Origin: Sphaerisporangium siamense | Lineage (GTDB): Bacteria; Actinomycetota; Actinomycetes; Streptosporangiales; Streptosporangiaceae | Reading direction: 5' to 3' | Assembly: GCF_014205275.1 (NCBI RefSeq) | Contig: NZ_JACHND010000001.1 | Location: forward strand, 1,674,001 to 1,738,000 | Length of the DNA: 64,000 nt | Part shown: in pieces, positions 35,066 through 43,010 of the stretch | How the letters are laid out: every line of letters starts with the position of its first letter | Position numbering within the stretch: position 1 is the first letter of the stretch | Made by a program: the position numbers and the translations under genes | Notes under the pieces: model-generated | What the model saw: the letters and a program-made list of their open reading frames with translations, nothing else | What the model was told of the DNA's origin: nothing | Database searches by the model: none

Positions 35066-35230
35066 AAGAAGCGTGGCCGTCCAGCGACCGGCCAGACGCC
35101 CAACCGCACGGTCCGCGTGCCCGACGAAGTGTGGGACGAAGCCAAACGCAAGGCGGACGAAGAGGGCACCAACGTGACAGACGTGGTCAATGACTGCCTT
35201 CGGCGGTACATCGCCAAGAAGAAGCGCTAG
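35057..35230 (+). CDS. Ribbon-helix-helix DNA-binding protein (57 aa)
   Basis: I translated this short frame by hand: MAEKKRGRPATGQTPN, then RTVRVPDEVWDEAKRKADE and GTNVTDVVNDCLRRYIAKKKR. A basic GRP arm, a beta-strand RTVRVP and two helices with the GTNVTDV turn are the Arc/MetJ-type RHH layout. AAGG precedes the ATG by seven bases. The start codon lies in a perfect 16-bp palindrome, suggesting autorepression. It is convergent with the late operon. Confidence 0.8.
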   Translation: MAEKKRGRPATGQTPNRTVRVPDEVWDEAKRKADEEGTNVTDVVNDCLRRYIAKKKR

Positions 35231-35249
35231 TACTCCGTCAACGCGAAAA

Positions 35250-35284
35250 CACCCCGCCCGCCTCCGAAGAGGTCGAGCGGGGTG
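35250..35284 (-). terminator. Late-operon terminator
   Basis: CACCCCGC and GCGGGGTG pair; read leftward the stem is followed by TTTTC. It ends the long leftward operon and also lies 20 bp past the RHH stop. Confidence 0.75.
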
Positions 35285-35311
35285 ATCGTGCGCGGGCCCC
35301 GAGAGACCTTC

Positions 35312-35331
35312 GCCGCCCCCCGGGGGGCGGC
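35312..35331. repeat. 20-bp GC-only perfect palindrome
   Basis: Arms GCCGCCCCCC and GGGGGGCGGC abut with no loop. It lies just after the last lysis gene, before the terminator, and may add to termination. Confidence 0.6.
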
Positions 35332-35366
35332 TGACGGCGTACGCGTCTTGCCGTGAGGTGATGAGT

Positions 35367-35627
35367 CTACGCCCGGAGCGAGGTCACGTTCTGGGCGTTG
35401 GTGTACACCGGCTTCTTGGACGTCAGGCCGAGCGACAGCAGGAACGAGCCGAGTGCGGGCTGCCACTTCTCGACCAGGCGGGCGAGGGTGTAGTAGGCCG
35501 TCGTGACGACCACCGTGACGACCTCGGTGACCGCCCCTTCGGGAAGGGTGAGCCCGATCTTCAGCGCCTGGCCGAGCAGGACGCCGACGATGACGGGGAC
35601 GACGGTCCGCAGGATGGATGCGAGCAT
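35367..35627 (-). CDS. Small membrane protein, candidate holin
   Basis: The ATG 35627 follows AGGAG. The 86-residue product has a membrane helix at the N-terminus (ILRTVVPVIVGVLLGQALKIGL) and a second hydrophobic stretch (VTEVVTVVVTTAYYTLARLV). Size, two helices and the place right after the endolysin fit a holin or a phage membrane protein of the lysis cassette. Confidence 0.6.
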   Translation of the reverse strand: MLASILRTVVPVIVGVLLGQALKIGLTLPEGAVTEVVTVVVTTAYYTLARLVEKWQPALGSFLLSLGLTSKKPVYTNAQNVTSLRA

Positions 35628-35653
35628 GGGGCACTCCTGGGAGAGGGATCGGG

Positions 35654-36397
35654 TCAGGGGAGGATGAGCTTGGGCCAAGTCTTCGGGCCGACCTCGCCGT
35701 CGGCGTGGAGCCCCTCGGCGACCTGGAACGCCTCCACCAGCTCGACGAGCTGGGTGTCGTAGCGGGTCGACTCCAGCCACGCCTTCAACTTCTCGGGCGC
35801 GCCGTACGCCGAGATGGGCACGCGCCCGCGGGCGAACAGGCAGGCGCGCACGGTCTTCACGATGAAGCCGACGGTGCCGAGCTTCAGCACGGGCAGGGAG
35901 TCCATGAGCTTCTCCGTCCAGGTCTGCGTCTTCACCGCGCCGTAGTCCGGGTATCCGAAGCCGGCCACGCCCGCCAGGCTCCGGCGGCGCTCTAGGAGCT
36001 GGTTGGCGGTGTTGCCTTCGAGGGTGAGGATCCGGCCGTCGGGCAGGATGCCCCGGACAAGGCCGACGTGATCGATCTTGCCGATGTCGTGGGAGCCGCC
36101 CCAGTCGAAGAACACCAGCCCGCCCACCCTCGGCGTTCGCCCCCACCGGCCGCGGTCGGCGAACCACTGCGCGGCGTAGGGGGTGTAGGCCATGCGCGGA
36201 ATCACGCTCTCGGGGATCCCAGCCTGCTCGGCCGCCCAAGAGATGCTCATCTGGCACCACGGCGCTTCCGCGAACCCCGGCGCGTCCTTCAGGTCCTCGT
36301 ACCACTGGCCGAACTTCGTCCAGCCGCTGATGCGCTCCTGGTAGCCCTTCTGTGAGGCCATGATGGCCAGCAGGGCCCGGTCAGGCGAGGTCGTCAT
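35654..36397 (-). CDS. Endolysin: CHAP amidase/endopeptidase with peptidoglycan-binding domain
   Basis: The 247-residue protein has a CHAP domain: Cys in APWCQMSISWAAEQAG (about residue 48), His in KIDHVGLVRG, and LEGNT. The C-terminal repeat-type PG_binding_1 domain reads LVELVEAFQVAEGLHADGEVGPKTWPKL. It cuts peptidoglycan at the end of infection. GGAGGAG lies before the ATG, inside the overlapping small acidic gene, so translation is coupled. Confidence 0.9.
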   Translation of the reverse strand: MTTSPDRALLAIMASQKGYQERISGWTKFGQWYEDLKDAPGFAEAPWCQMSISWAAEQAGIPESVIPRMAYTPYAAQWFADRGRWGRTPRVGGLVFFDWGGSHDIGKIDHVGLVRGILPDGRILTLEGNTANQLLERRRSLAGVAGFGYPDYGAVKTQTWTEKLMDSLPVLKLGTVGFIVKTVRACLFARGRVPISAYGAPEKLKAWLESTRYDTQLVELVEAFQVAEGLHADGEVGPKTWPKLILP

Positions 36398-36494
36398 CGG
36401 GCTCCTCCGGGGTCTGGTCGACGCCGTCCTGGTCGCCGTCCTCGGGGCGCAGGCCGGCCGCGTTACTCGGCTTCGGGGGGATGGGCTCGATCAC
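36381..36494 (-). CDS. Small acidic phage protein (37 aa)
   Basis: Too short for routine gene calls, but GTG 36494 has AAGGAG five bases upstream and overlaps the preceding stop by four bases (GTGA). The product ends in EDGDQDGVDQTPEEPDDDLA. It may serve mainly to couple translation to the endolysin. Confidence 0.6.
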   Translation of the reverse strand: MIEPIPPKPSNAAGLRPEDGDQDGVDQTPEEPDDDLA

Positions 36495-36865
36495 GGATGC
36501 TCCTTCGGGTGGGCCAGAGGTTCGATCCCGCTCTTGCTGAGCTGGAGCCGCAGGTCGGAAACGGTGCGCTCGAACGTGGACACCTGTGCCTGTAGCTCGC
36601 GGATCTGGAGGCGCATCGCCATCGAGGAGTCCTGCTCTCGGGTGAGCTGGTCGGTCACCTCGTCCAGGCGCCTGCGCATCCGTTCGAGCTGCTCCTCCAA
36701 GGTCTTCAGTGCGCTCTCATAGATCGCCTTCGCGCGCTCGTAGGCCGCCGCGTCGACCTTGTCCTCCTCGACCGCGTTGGCCCGAGTGGACGCGCGGTAG
36801 GAGAAGCCGGCGCCGATGACGGCCGACACTCCGGCGATGACGGCGACGACGACCTCGGTGCTCAA
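36491..36865 (-). CDS. Membrane-anchored coiled-coil protein of the lysis region
   Basis: The 124-residue product has an N-terminal helix (VVVAVIAGVSAVIGAGFSY) then about 75 residues of heptad-like coiled coil (ALKTLEEQLERMRRRLDEVTDQLTREQDSS...QIRELQAQVSTFERTVSDLRLQL). It overlaps the genes on both sides by four bases. It could be a holin-associated or spanin-like lysis factor; the assignment is by context only. Confidence 0.65.
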   Translation of the reverse strand: MSTEVVVAVIAGVSAVIGAGFSYRASTRANAVEEDKVDAAAYERAKAIYESALKTLEEQLERMRRRLDEVTDQLTREQDSSMAMRLQIRELQAQVSTFERTVSDLRLQLSKSGIEPLAHPKEHP

Positions 36866-37251
36866 CGCTCACCGCCCTCGGGCCACCCCGCGATCACCGC
36901 CACCAGGGCGGCGAAGACGAGGAAGAAGATCGCCAGGACCCAGCCGCGCGGCAGGACTCCGAGGGCCCAGCCGGCCAGGTGCACCATCCCCCACACGACC
37001 TTGATCAGAGATGCGGCGGTGAAGGCGATGCGATCGGCGTGCATCCACGCCTGGACCGCACAGAGCACGCCGATCGCGGCCCAGATGCCCGCCCAGAACG
37101 GGAGTGGTAGCAGCGCGGCGAGGAACAGGTAGCTGCCGGTCGCGGGCGCGGTGAGCAGGACGCCGGCATAGCCGAGGTCGAGCACGGCGAACACGCAGAG
37201 GGTGGCGCCACGGCGGCCGACACGGTGTTTGAGCGTGGGCCACAGTGGCAT
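36862..37251 (-). CDS. Four-helix membrane protein, lysis region
   Basis: The 129-residue product has four hydrophobic helices (LCVFAVLDLGYAGVLLTA; LFLAALLPLPFWAGIWAAIGVL; SLIKVVWGMVHLAGWALGVL; WVLAIFFLVFAALVAVIAGW). The number and order of helices fit an actinophage membrane protein encoded beside endolysin genes, often taken as a second holin. Confidence 0.65.
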   Translation of the reverse strand: MPLWPTLKHRVGRRGATLCVFAVLDLGYAGVLLTAPATGSYLFLAALLPLPFWAGIWAAIGVLCAVQAWMHADRIAFTAASLIKVVWGMVHLAGWALGVLPRGWVLAIFFLVFAALVAVIAGWPEGGER

Positions 37252-37270
37252 GGCGTGTCCTCCCTGGAGG

Positions 37271-37687
37271 TCAGCCGAGCATCAGGTCGGCGTTCTTCAG
37301 TGCGACGAGCGTCGCGTTGATCGTGTTCTTGCTGGACACGAGGCCGTCGTAGATCTGCTGGGCCCAGGACTGGGAGTAGGACGAGGGCGCGTTGCCGGAG
37401 GTGATGTTGGCCGCCGGGGCGACCTCGGCGGCCTGCGGCACCTCGGGCGGCAGCGTGCTGTAGTGCCTGCTCGTCGACCGGACGTACACCTCGCCGCCCG
37501 ACACGTACAGGTACGCGCCGGACGACGGCGCGGCCGGGGCTGATGCGGAGGGGACGAGGAACGGGGCCGACGCCTTGGTGACCGGCACGCCGGTGACCCT
37601 CTTCACCTCGGCGGCCAGCGCGTTGATCTGCCGCTGGAGGTCGCGCAGGATCTCGTTCTGGTCCGCTGGGTAGGGGTTGAGGCTCAC
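37271..37687 (-). CDS. Minor tail protein, function unknown
   Basis: A GTG start at 37687 overlaps the tail-tip stop (GTGA). The 138-residue product has an N-terminal coiled coil (NEILRDLQRQINALAAEVKRVTG), a Pro/Ser/Ala linker and a beta segment (GAYLYVSGGEVYVRS). It probably sits at the tail tip or fibre. Confidence 0.6.
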   Translation of the reverse strand: MSLNPYPADQNEILRDLQRQINALAAEVKRVTGVPVTKASAPFLVPSASAPAAPSSGAYLYVSGGEVYVRSTSRHYSTLPPEVPQAAEVAPAANITSGNAPSSYSQSWAQQIYDGLVSSKNTINATLVALKNADLMLG

Positions 37688-39546
37688 AGTTCGACCTCCT
37701 GGTCTGTGATGAGGGTGAGCCGGTCCTTGCCGCCGGACCCGCGCTCGGCCGGCGTGAGCTCCCAGCCGATGATGCGCTGCCTCAAGTTGAAGGAGGCGCC
37801 GCCGTCGTCGGTGGGCGGGAACCACGGGTTGTCGAGGATGAACCGGGCCCAGTCGCCGCAGGAGTTCGGGCCGAAGGTGGACTCCTTGCCGAGCAGGATG
37901 TCGAAGGCGAACGTGGACGGTGCTCCTCCGGCGCGCGCGGCGGCGTAGGCGGCGTAGTCCTGCACCACCTGCGGGTCGATGCTGGCGCCGGGGTGGTTGA
38001 TGCGCATGTCGTAGATCGGCCACCCGGCCGCGACGTGCTCGGTGGTGATGAGCGTCGAGCGGACGGGCTGGCTGCTGGAGGTGGCGTCGTCGGCCGGTGG
38101 GGTGCCGCCGGTGACGCCGACGCGGGTGCCGCCGCGCAGCGCGGAGGTTTCGATCCGCCAGGCGGTGATGTCGCCGCCGTCCGCGCCCTCGGAGAACACG
38201 TGCTCGGTGTCGGTGTTGCTGATCTTCGGGGCGCCCAGCTTCACCAGGCGCTGAATCGACCCTCCGATGACGGTCGGGTTGAGCACGTGCTCCAGGCCGC
38301 CGCCTGCCCGGGCGTAGGTCTGGAGGAGCTGGCCATAGGAGGTGCCCGTGTCGTCGGCCGTCAGCGGCCGGGACACCCCCGCCGTTCCCGCTGAGCAGGA
38401 CAGGCCGAGGTTGGAGCCGGTGGCCTGCATGTCGGCGATGACGGCGCGGAACACCTCCAGCAGGTCGCCGTCGAAGTCGGGCGGGTCAGTGGGGAACAGG
38501 CGTTGCCAGTGCCCGTCCAGGGTGGTGCCGCGCAGTTGCATGCCGACGCCGCCGCGCGCGGAGCGGGCGGGCAGGGCGTCGGTGAGCCAGTGCATGCCCC
38601 ACAGCACGCCGCCGCGCCAGGAGTGCACGACGAGCCGCCCGACCCCGGTTGTCAGATCGGTCCGGTCGCGGGGGATGATCTCGGCGAGCTGGTCGCCCTC
38701 CGTGCGGGACGGCAGTGGGATGAAGCCCTCCCATGGGGACTCCTGGCCGATGCGCCGGCCGTAGCGGACCTGCCGCACGGTGGGCAGATCGCCCACGTAG
38801 GAGCCGGTCAGGTAGTCATGCACGGTGTAGCGGACCTCGGCGTCACCGGCGGTCGGGGTGAAGGCCGGAAAGGTCGGCGGAGTGGGGGGCGGGCCGCCCG
38901 AGGTGACCTTGCTGCCGACGATGAGCGTGAAGCTGACGTAGTTGCGCAGCTCGCCATCGGTGGTCGGGAACGCGATCGCGCCGACCGGCGCCGAGGACAC
39001 CAGGCCGCGGGTCGCCAAGGTGGAGCGGACGAAGAAGCTCGCGGCCTGGACGGCGCGCGGGGTGTACCCCGCGGGAACGCCGATGCTGGCCGCCGGGTTG
39101 GGCCCGTGCGGCACGCCGGACACGAACCGGATCTCCAAGCTGCTCGCCACGGCCGGCGTGATGCCTGGGGTGGATGGCGCGCTGGTGGGGGTGACGCCGG
39201 GCTGCGCGATGGCGGCCACCTGGATGGCACTGGCGTCGGCGTTCTTCACCGCCAGGATCGCAAAGGTGCAGTCGGCGAACGATTCCGGCACCGGGATGGA
39301 GTAGGTGTTCGGCTCGCTGCTGGTCATGGTCCGCCGCCAGACCTTCACGCCGCCGTTGTCCACCCCGGTCCGCTCGGCGATCGGAGCGCCCCAGTTGCCG
39401 GACGGCGGGCCGAACGCGGTGATGGGGTCCACCCACGTGCTCGCGAACAAGAGAAGCACGTCGCCCACCTGGGCGCCGCCTGGGCGGGCGATGGTGCCGG
39501 GCCCGTCGGAGATGGCGACGGAGACGTCACGCACGTCAGCGGGCAC
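37684..39546 (-). CDS. Tail-tip/baseplate protein (Gp37-like region)
   Basis: GTG 39546 follows GAGGAGGAG; 620 residues. Residues 1-200 are a beta-rich carbohydrate-recognition-like domain (VSVAISDGPGTIARPGGAQVGDVLLLFAS). After a Pro-rich linker comes VRQVRYGRRIGQESPWEGFIPLP with GVGRLVVHSWRGGVLWGMHW, the type of region found in siphovirus ReqiPepy6 Gp37-like tail proteins placed directly after Dit. It should form the host-facing tail tip. The family label is moderate confidence. Confidence 0.7.
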   Translation of the reverse strand: MPADVRDVSVAISDGPGTIARPGGAQVGDVLLLFASTWVDPITAFGPPSGNWGAPIAERTGVDNGGVKVWRRTMTSSEPNTYSIPVPESFADCTFAILAVKNADASAIQVAAIAQPGVTPTSAPSTPGITPAVASSLEIRFVSGVPHGPNPAASIGVPAGYTPRAVQAASFFVRSTLATRGLVSSAPVGAIAFPTTDGELRNYVSFTLIVGSKVTSGGPPPTPPTFPAFTPTAGDAEVRYTVHDYLTGSYVGDLPTVRQVRYGRRIGQESPWEGFIPLPSRTEGDQLAEIIPRDRTDLTTGVGRLVVHSWRGGVLWGMHWLTDALPARSARGGVGMQLRGTTLDGHWQRLFPTDPPDFDGDLLEVFRAVIADMQATGSNLGLSCSAGTAGVSRPLTADDTGTSYGQLLQTYARAGGGLEHVLNPTVIGGSIQRLVKLGAPKISNTDTEHVFSEGADGGDITAWRIETSALRGGTRVGVTGGTPPADDATSSSQPVRSTLITTEHVAAGWPIYDMRINHPGASIDPQVVQDYAAYAAARAGGAPSTFAFDILLGKESTFGPNSCGDWARFILDNPWFPPTDDGGASFNLRQRIIGWELTPAERGSGGKDRLTLITDQEVEL

Positions 39547-39568
39547 GGATCTCCTCCTCGCGGGTCGA

Positions 39569-41344
39569 TCAGATCCAGGCGTCGCGCCACAGCACCGTGA
39601 TCGGCGGGGCGCCGCCCTCCTGGGTGACGTACTCGATGGTGGTGGCGCCGCGGCCCAGCACCCAGGAGCCGACCGCCAGGGACGCGCCGGTGAGGTACCG
39701 GACCTTGGAGACGCCACCGATGGTCGCGGTGTTGTGCTCGGGGTCGATGATCAGCGTCTCGCCGGCGGCCACCTCAAGGTCGAACTCGACGACCCGCAGG
39801 ACGGACCGCCCGTCGCCGAGGATCTGCTCGGAGGTGAGCGACGGCCCGTGCGCGGGTCCGGGCACGCGCACCAGCGGCCGGGTCTTGCGGTTGCCGGCGT
39901 TGAACACGTCGACGGCCGAGCCGTCGGGGATGGTCGCCGAATGCAAGGCCCGCGAGTACAGCCGCGGGTCCGACAGCTCCCACTGGACGACCGCCTCGAC
40001 CCGGCCGACGCGGAACCGCTTGTCGATGGGGGCGGCCCGGCGGATCACCGCGCCGCGGCCGACGTAGATGGTGTCCATGACGCGGATCGCAAGCGGCAGC
40101 TCTTCGTCGGCCTCGGCTGCGGGCAGGCCGTTGAGGAAGTCGAGCGCGGCCTGCTCGATCTGGTCGCGCGGTGCCCGGATGCGCGTGGTCAGGGTGATGA
40201 TCCGAGACTGGGGGAGCTTCTGGCCCGATATGGATCCGTCCGCCGTGGGATGGGGCACGTTGCCGTTGTCGAGAGCGGGCAGGTCGACGGACGCCCCGTC
40301 GAGCTGGATGAACGGGTAGCGCGTGCCGCCGCCCAACTTGAAGCCGTTGAAGCTGAGCTGTCCGGGACCGTCGAGGTCGTCGCCCGCGTTGACGGGCACC
40401 GACATCGCAGGCGCGGGCATCGACCAGGGGGCGGCGATCAGCGGGGCGGCCACCGTGGCGTTCTTGAACGCCTGAACTGTGGGCGCGGGCATCGACCAGG
40501 GCGCGGGCAGCAGCCCCGCCTCGACCGGGGTGACCGGGTCGCCGGTGAACACCTCGGGGGCGAGCATGGTCCACGGCGCCGCGATGACGCTCGGGTGCTG
40601 GGTGACGCCGGTGGCCACACCCGGGGCCGGCATCGACCAGTGGGCCGCGATGGTGCCCGGTGTCGCCTCCGCCGGGACCGACAGGGGGGTGAGGCGGCGA
40701 GGGCGTCCCTGCCGCCAGGGGATCGGCGGTCCGTCCTCGGTGGCCGTGCCGGACCCGCCGGACAGCGTGCGCCCGGCGCCGGAGTAGTCGGTTGTCTCTG
40801 CGCGGGTGAGCGGATACCAGGCGGCGAGGTTCGCCGCGCGCCGCGGCATGTACGACCATGCCTCGGCCTCCAGTTCGGCCTGGCTCAAGGCGGCACCGGA
40901 CCAGACCTTCACCGCGGCGAGGCATCCGTTGAGCCACTCACCGCCGAGCGCGGTCTCACCGAGCCGCAGCGTGGCGAGGGAAAGGCTGGCGACGCCCCCG
41001 CTCCACGGGGTGGCGGTGAAGCCCGTGTCGCCGGCGGCGCGCGAGATGACGACGCCGCTGCCGTTGTTGGAACTGACGCCCCAGTAGTACCAGGTGCCCA
41101 CCGACAGGGCCCTGGAGCCGTAGGCGTCCGCACCGCCGAAGTCCCACACGTACATGGTGGTGCCGTCGGTGTCGCTGCCCAGGTAGAACGACGTGCCGCT
41201 GCCGTCGTCCAGGCTCCACGCGGTGGCGGCCGCGTTGCGGTCGGCCGACAGCTTCATCCAGCAGGAGACGGCCCACTGGGTCTGGGAGCCGAGGCCGAGC
41301 GATCGGGTGTAGTCCTGTGCGTCGGCCGAGAACCTGACCGCCAC
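39569..41344 (-). CDS. LamG domain - WSMPAP repeats - distal tail (Dit) fusion
   Basis: The 591-residue protein starts with a concanavalin/LamG-like fold (WAVSCWMKLSADRNAAATAWS ... GTWYYWGV ... LSLATLRLGE ... CLAAVKVWSGAALSQAE). Four repeats of the form IAAPWSMPAPxVxTG follow at about residues 245-330. From about 340 a Dit-like tail domain follows (LSFNGFKLGGGTRYPFIQLDG ... RIITLTTRIRAPRDQIEQAALDFL ... RVEAVVQWELSDPRLYSR). Dit forms the tail hub; the added LamG domain likely binds host glycans. Confidence 0.75.
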   Translation of the reverse strand: MAVRFSADAQDYTRSLGLGSQTQWAVSCWMKLSADRNAAATAWSLDDGSGTSFYLGSDTDGTTMYVWDFGGADAYGSRALSVGTWYYWGVSSNNGSGVVISRAAGDTGFTATPWSGGVASLSLATLRLGETALGGEWLNGCLAAVKVWSGAALSQAELEAEAWSYMPRRAANLAAWYPLTRAETTDYSGAGRTLSGGSGTATEDGPPIPWRQGRPRRLTPLSVPAEATPGTIAAHWSMPAPGVATGVTQHPSVIAAPWTMLAPEVFTGDPVTPVEAGLLPAPWSMPAPTVQAFKNATVAAPLIAAPWSMPAPAMSVPVNAGDDLDGPGQLSFNGFKLGGGTRYPFIQLDGASVDLPALDNGNVPHPTADGSISGQKLPQSRIITLTTRIRAPRDQIEQAALDFLNGLPAAEADEELPLAIRVMDTIYVGRGAVIRRAAPIDKRFRVGRVEAVVQWELSDPRLYSRALHSATIPDGSAVDVFNAGNRKTRPLVRVPGPAHGPSLTSEQILGDGRSVLRVVEFDLEVAAGETLIIDPEHNTATIGGVSKVRYLTGASLAVGSWVLGRGATTIEYVTQEGGAPPITVLWRDAWI

Positions 41345-41353
41345 GCCGCCCCC

Positions 41354-41857
41354 TTACGTGTCGGAGTAGGACAGCCGGACAGAGGTGAGCGCGGCGTCGT
41401 TGGCGAGGGTGTCGTTGGCGTGGTTGGCCTCACGGGAGACCTGCACCCACACCTCGTCGCCGGCCGCGACGCTGTCGAGGTTGCTGATGCTCAGCACGGC
41501 CTTGTGCAGTCGTTTCGAGGTGGTGCCGAGGTGGGCGTCGTCGACCGCCTGGGCTGTGGCGAGCGCCTTGGTCTCGACGTCTTGGCTGTCGCTGTCGGGG
41601 GTGATGGCAGCGACGGCCACCCGCCACCTGCATGTGCCGGTGGTGGCATTGACCGCGTACCAGATGAGCTCGCACGCCCACGATCCGGATGCGTAGTTGA
41701 CAGCTTCGATCTTCCAGTACGCCGATTCGATGTTCGTAGCGTCGTACAGGAGCCTGCTGACCGGGAAGTTCGTGCCGTTGATCTTGTCGAAGGCCGGGAA
41801 GGCGCTGCCGAGGAAATGCGCCTCCTCGGGGACGAGGTACTGCTGGACGATCGCCAC
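41354..41857 (-). CDS. Tail fibre/appendage protein
   Basis: The 167-residue beta-rich protein (FPVSRLLYDATNIESAYWKIEAVNYASGSWACELIWYAVNATTG) has the look of a jelly-roll appendage, with DEVWVQVSREANHANDTLANDAALTSVRLSYSD as the last strands. Its position before the LamG-Dit gene supports a structural role. Confidence 0.6.
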   Translation of the reverse strand: MAIVQQYLVPEEAHFLGSAFPAFDKINGTNFPVSRLLYDATNIESAYWKIEAVNYASGSWACELIWYAVNATTGTCRWRVAVAAITPDSDSQDVETKALATAQAVDDAHLGTTSKRLHKAVLSISNLDSVAAGDEVWVQVSREANHANDTLANDAALTSVRLSYSDT

Positions 41858-41867
41858 CCGGATCTCC

Positions 41868-42311
41868 CTACGGGGTCAGGTCGAGGGCCGCGATGCCGTT
41901 CGCGTGCCAGGTGATGAGGAACGTGCCGTCCTGGGTCTCCTTGACCGCGCCGAACCACGTCGCCGAGATCAGCCGGCTGGAGTTCGCCGGCGCGTAGATG
42001 ATCAGGCCCTCGGCGGTGATGGTGGAGTTGTCGAGCTGGATGTTGTCGGCGTCCCACCGCATCGAGCCGGACACGGCGGCCAGCGTGGTGCCGGTGAGCA
42101 GCGGACCGCCCGCGGTGTAGCCCGCACCGGAGGACTGCCCGCTGTTCCATGGCGCGGTGTTGTAGGCGGTGTCGGTGTCGAAGTTCGGCGTGACGCTGGA
42201 GCCCCAGAAGGCGGCCTTGTGCGTCTCGGCGGTGAGGTCGATGCCGAGGTTGCTCGCGTCCCACTGGTCGATGTGGGTGGCGACGAACAGGCCGGACGCG
42301 GACCAAGCCAT
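41868..42311 (-). CDS. Structural protein, function unknown
   Basis: The 147-residue product begins MAWSASGLFVATHIDQWDASNLGIDLTAETHKAAFWGSSVTPNFDTDTAY. The KAAFWGSSVTPNFDTDTAYN pattern occurs in actinophage virion proteins of this size. No catalytic motif. The ATG overlaps the upstream stop. Confidence 0.6.
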   Translation of the reverse strand: MAWSASGLFVATHIDQWDASNLGIDLTAETHKAAFWGSSVTPNFDTDTAYNTAPWNSGQSSGAGYTAGGPLLTGTTLAAVSGSMRWDADNIQLDNSTITAEGLIIYAPANSSRLISATWFGAVKETQDGTFLITWHANGIAALDLTP

Positions 42312-42733
42312 CAGGCACCTCCGGAAGCGTGGGCGCGACCCCGGCCGCGGATCGTCTTGGCCTGTACCTGGGCGTCTCCTGCGCGAGCGGGCGCGGGCGC
42401 GCCCTGGCCGTCGGCGAACGCCCCGAACTGCGGCTCCAGGCGCTCCAGCTCCGCCTCGACGTACTGGCGCTCCTCGGCGGTGAGCTGCCGCTGGTCGATC
42501 ATGCCGGTGGCGAGGTAGCCGCGGAGCTGGCGCACCCGCGCGACGGAGCGGATGAACCCGCGGAAGGCGTGCACATGCTCCATGGCGGCGCGCCGCGCGG
42601 CGAGGGTCTCCTCGGAGGGGTTGTCCTCGTACGCCTGCTTGGCGGCGGCGAGCGCCTCCTGGAGGTCGGCGCACGCGTCGAGCATGTCGGCCTCGCGGCG
42701 GGCCGCGATGGAGCGGGTCCGGGCGGTGGTCAC
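42311..42733 (-). CDS. Phage helical protein, function unknown
   Basis: The 140-residue product is largely helical (AADMLDACADLQEALAAAKQAYEDNPSEETLAARRAAMEHVHAFRGFIRSVARVRQLRGYLATG) and charged at the C-terminus. It lies between the tape-measure and fibre genes. No family is recognised. Confidence 0.6.
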   Translation of the reverse strand: MTTARTRSIAARREADMLDACADLQEALAAAKQAYEDNPSEETLAARRAAMEHVHAFRGFIRSVARVRQLRGYLATGMIDQRQLTAEERQYVEAELERLEPQFGAFADGQGAPAPARAGDAQVQAKTIRGRGRAHASGGA

Positions 42734-42981
42734 GCGTTCACCGCCTTGCCGACCCCGGTGATGAGCGGGGCGTGGATCGTCACGTCCTGGTGGTCGCCCC
42801 GCGCGTCGCTGCGGTTGGTGACCTGGGCGATGGCACCGGAGTCGGTCCGCTCGGTGACCACGCGCCGCCGCCGGCCGTCCTCGTCACGGGTCTCGCGGCG
42901 CCGCGGGCGGGTCTGGCCGGTGGCGAACTGGAGGGTGCGAATCTTCTCGGCGAACGACAGTTCACCGTCGTTTCCGGGCAC
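42730..42981 (-). CDS. Small Arg-rich phage protein
   Basis: The 83-residue product contains ELSFAEKIRTLQFATGQTRPRRRETRDEDGRRRRVVTERTDS. It overlaps the next gene by four bases and follows the tape measure by 30 bp. Function unknown. Confidence 0.55.
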   Translation of the reverse strand: MPGNDGELSFAEKIRTLQFATGQTRPRRRETRDEDGRRRRVVTERTDSGAIAQVTNRSDARGDHQDVTIHAPLITGVGKAVNA

Positions 42982-43010
42982 GCGGAACCGCCTTTCGTCG
43001 CTGGGTGGGG

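Noticed and set aside
39305-41914. 869-codon plus-strand frame across the tail genes
   Set aside because: It overlaps three well-supported leftward tail genes and is Gly/Arg-rich antisense.
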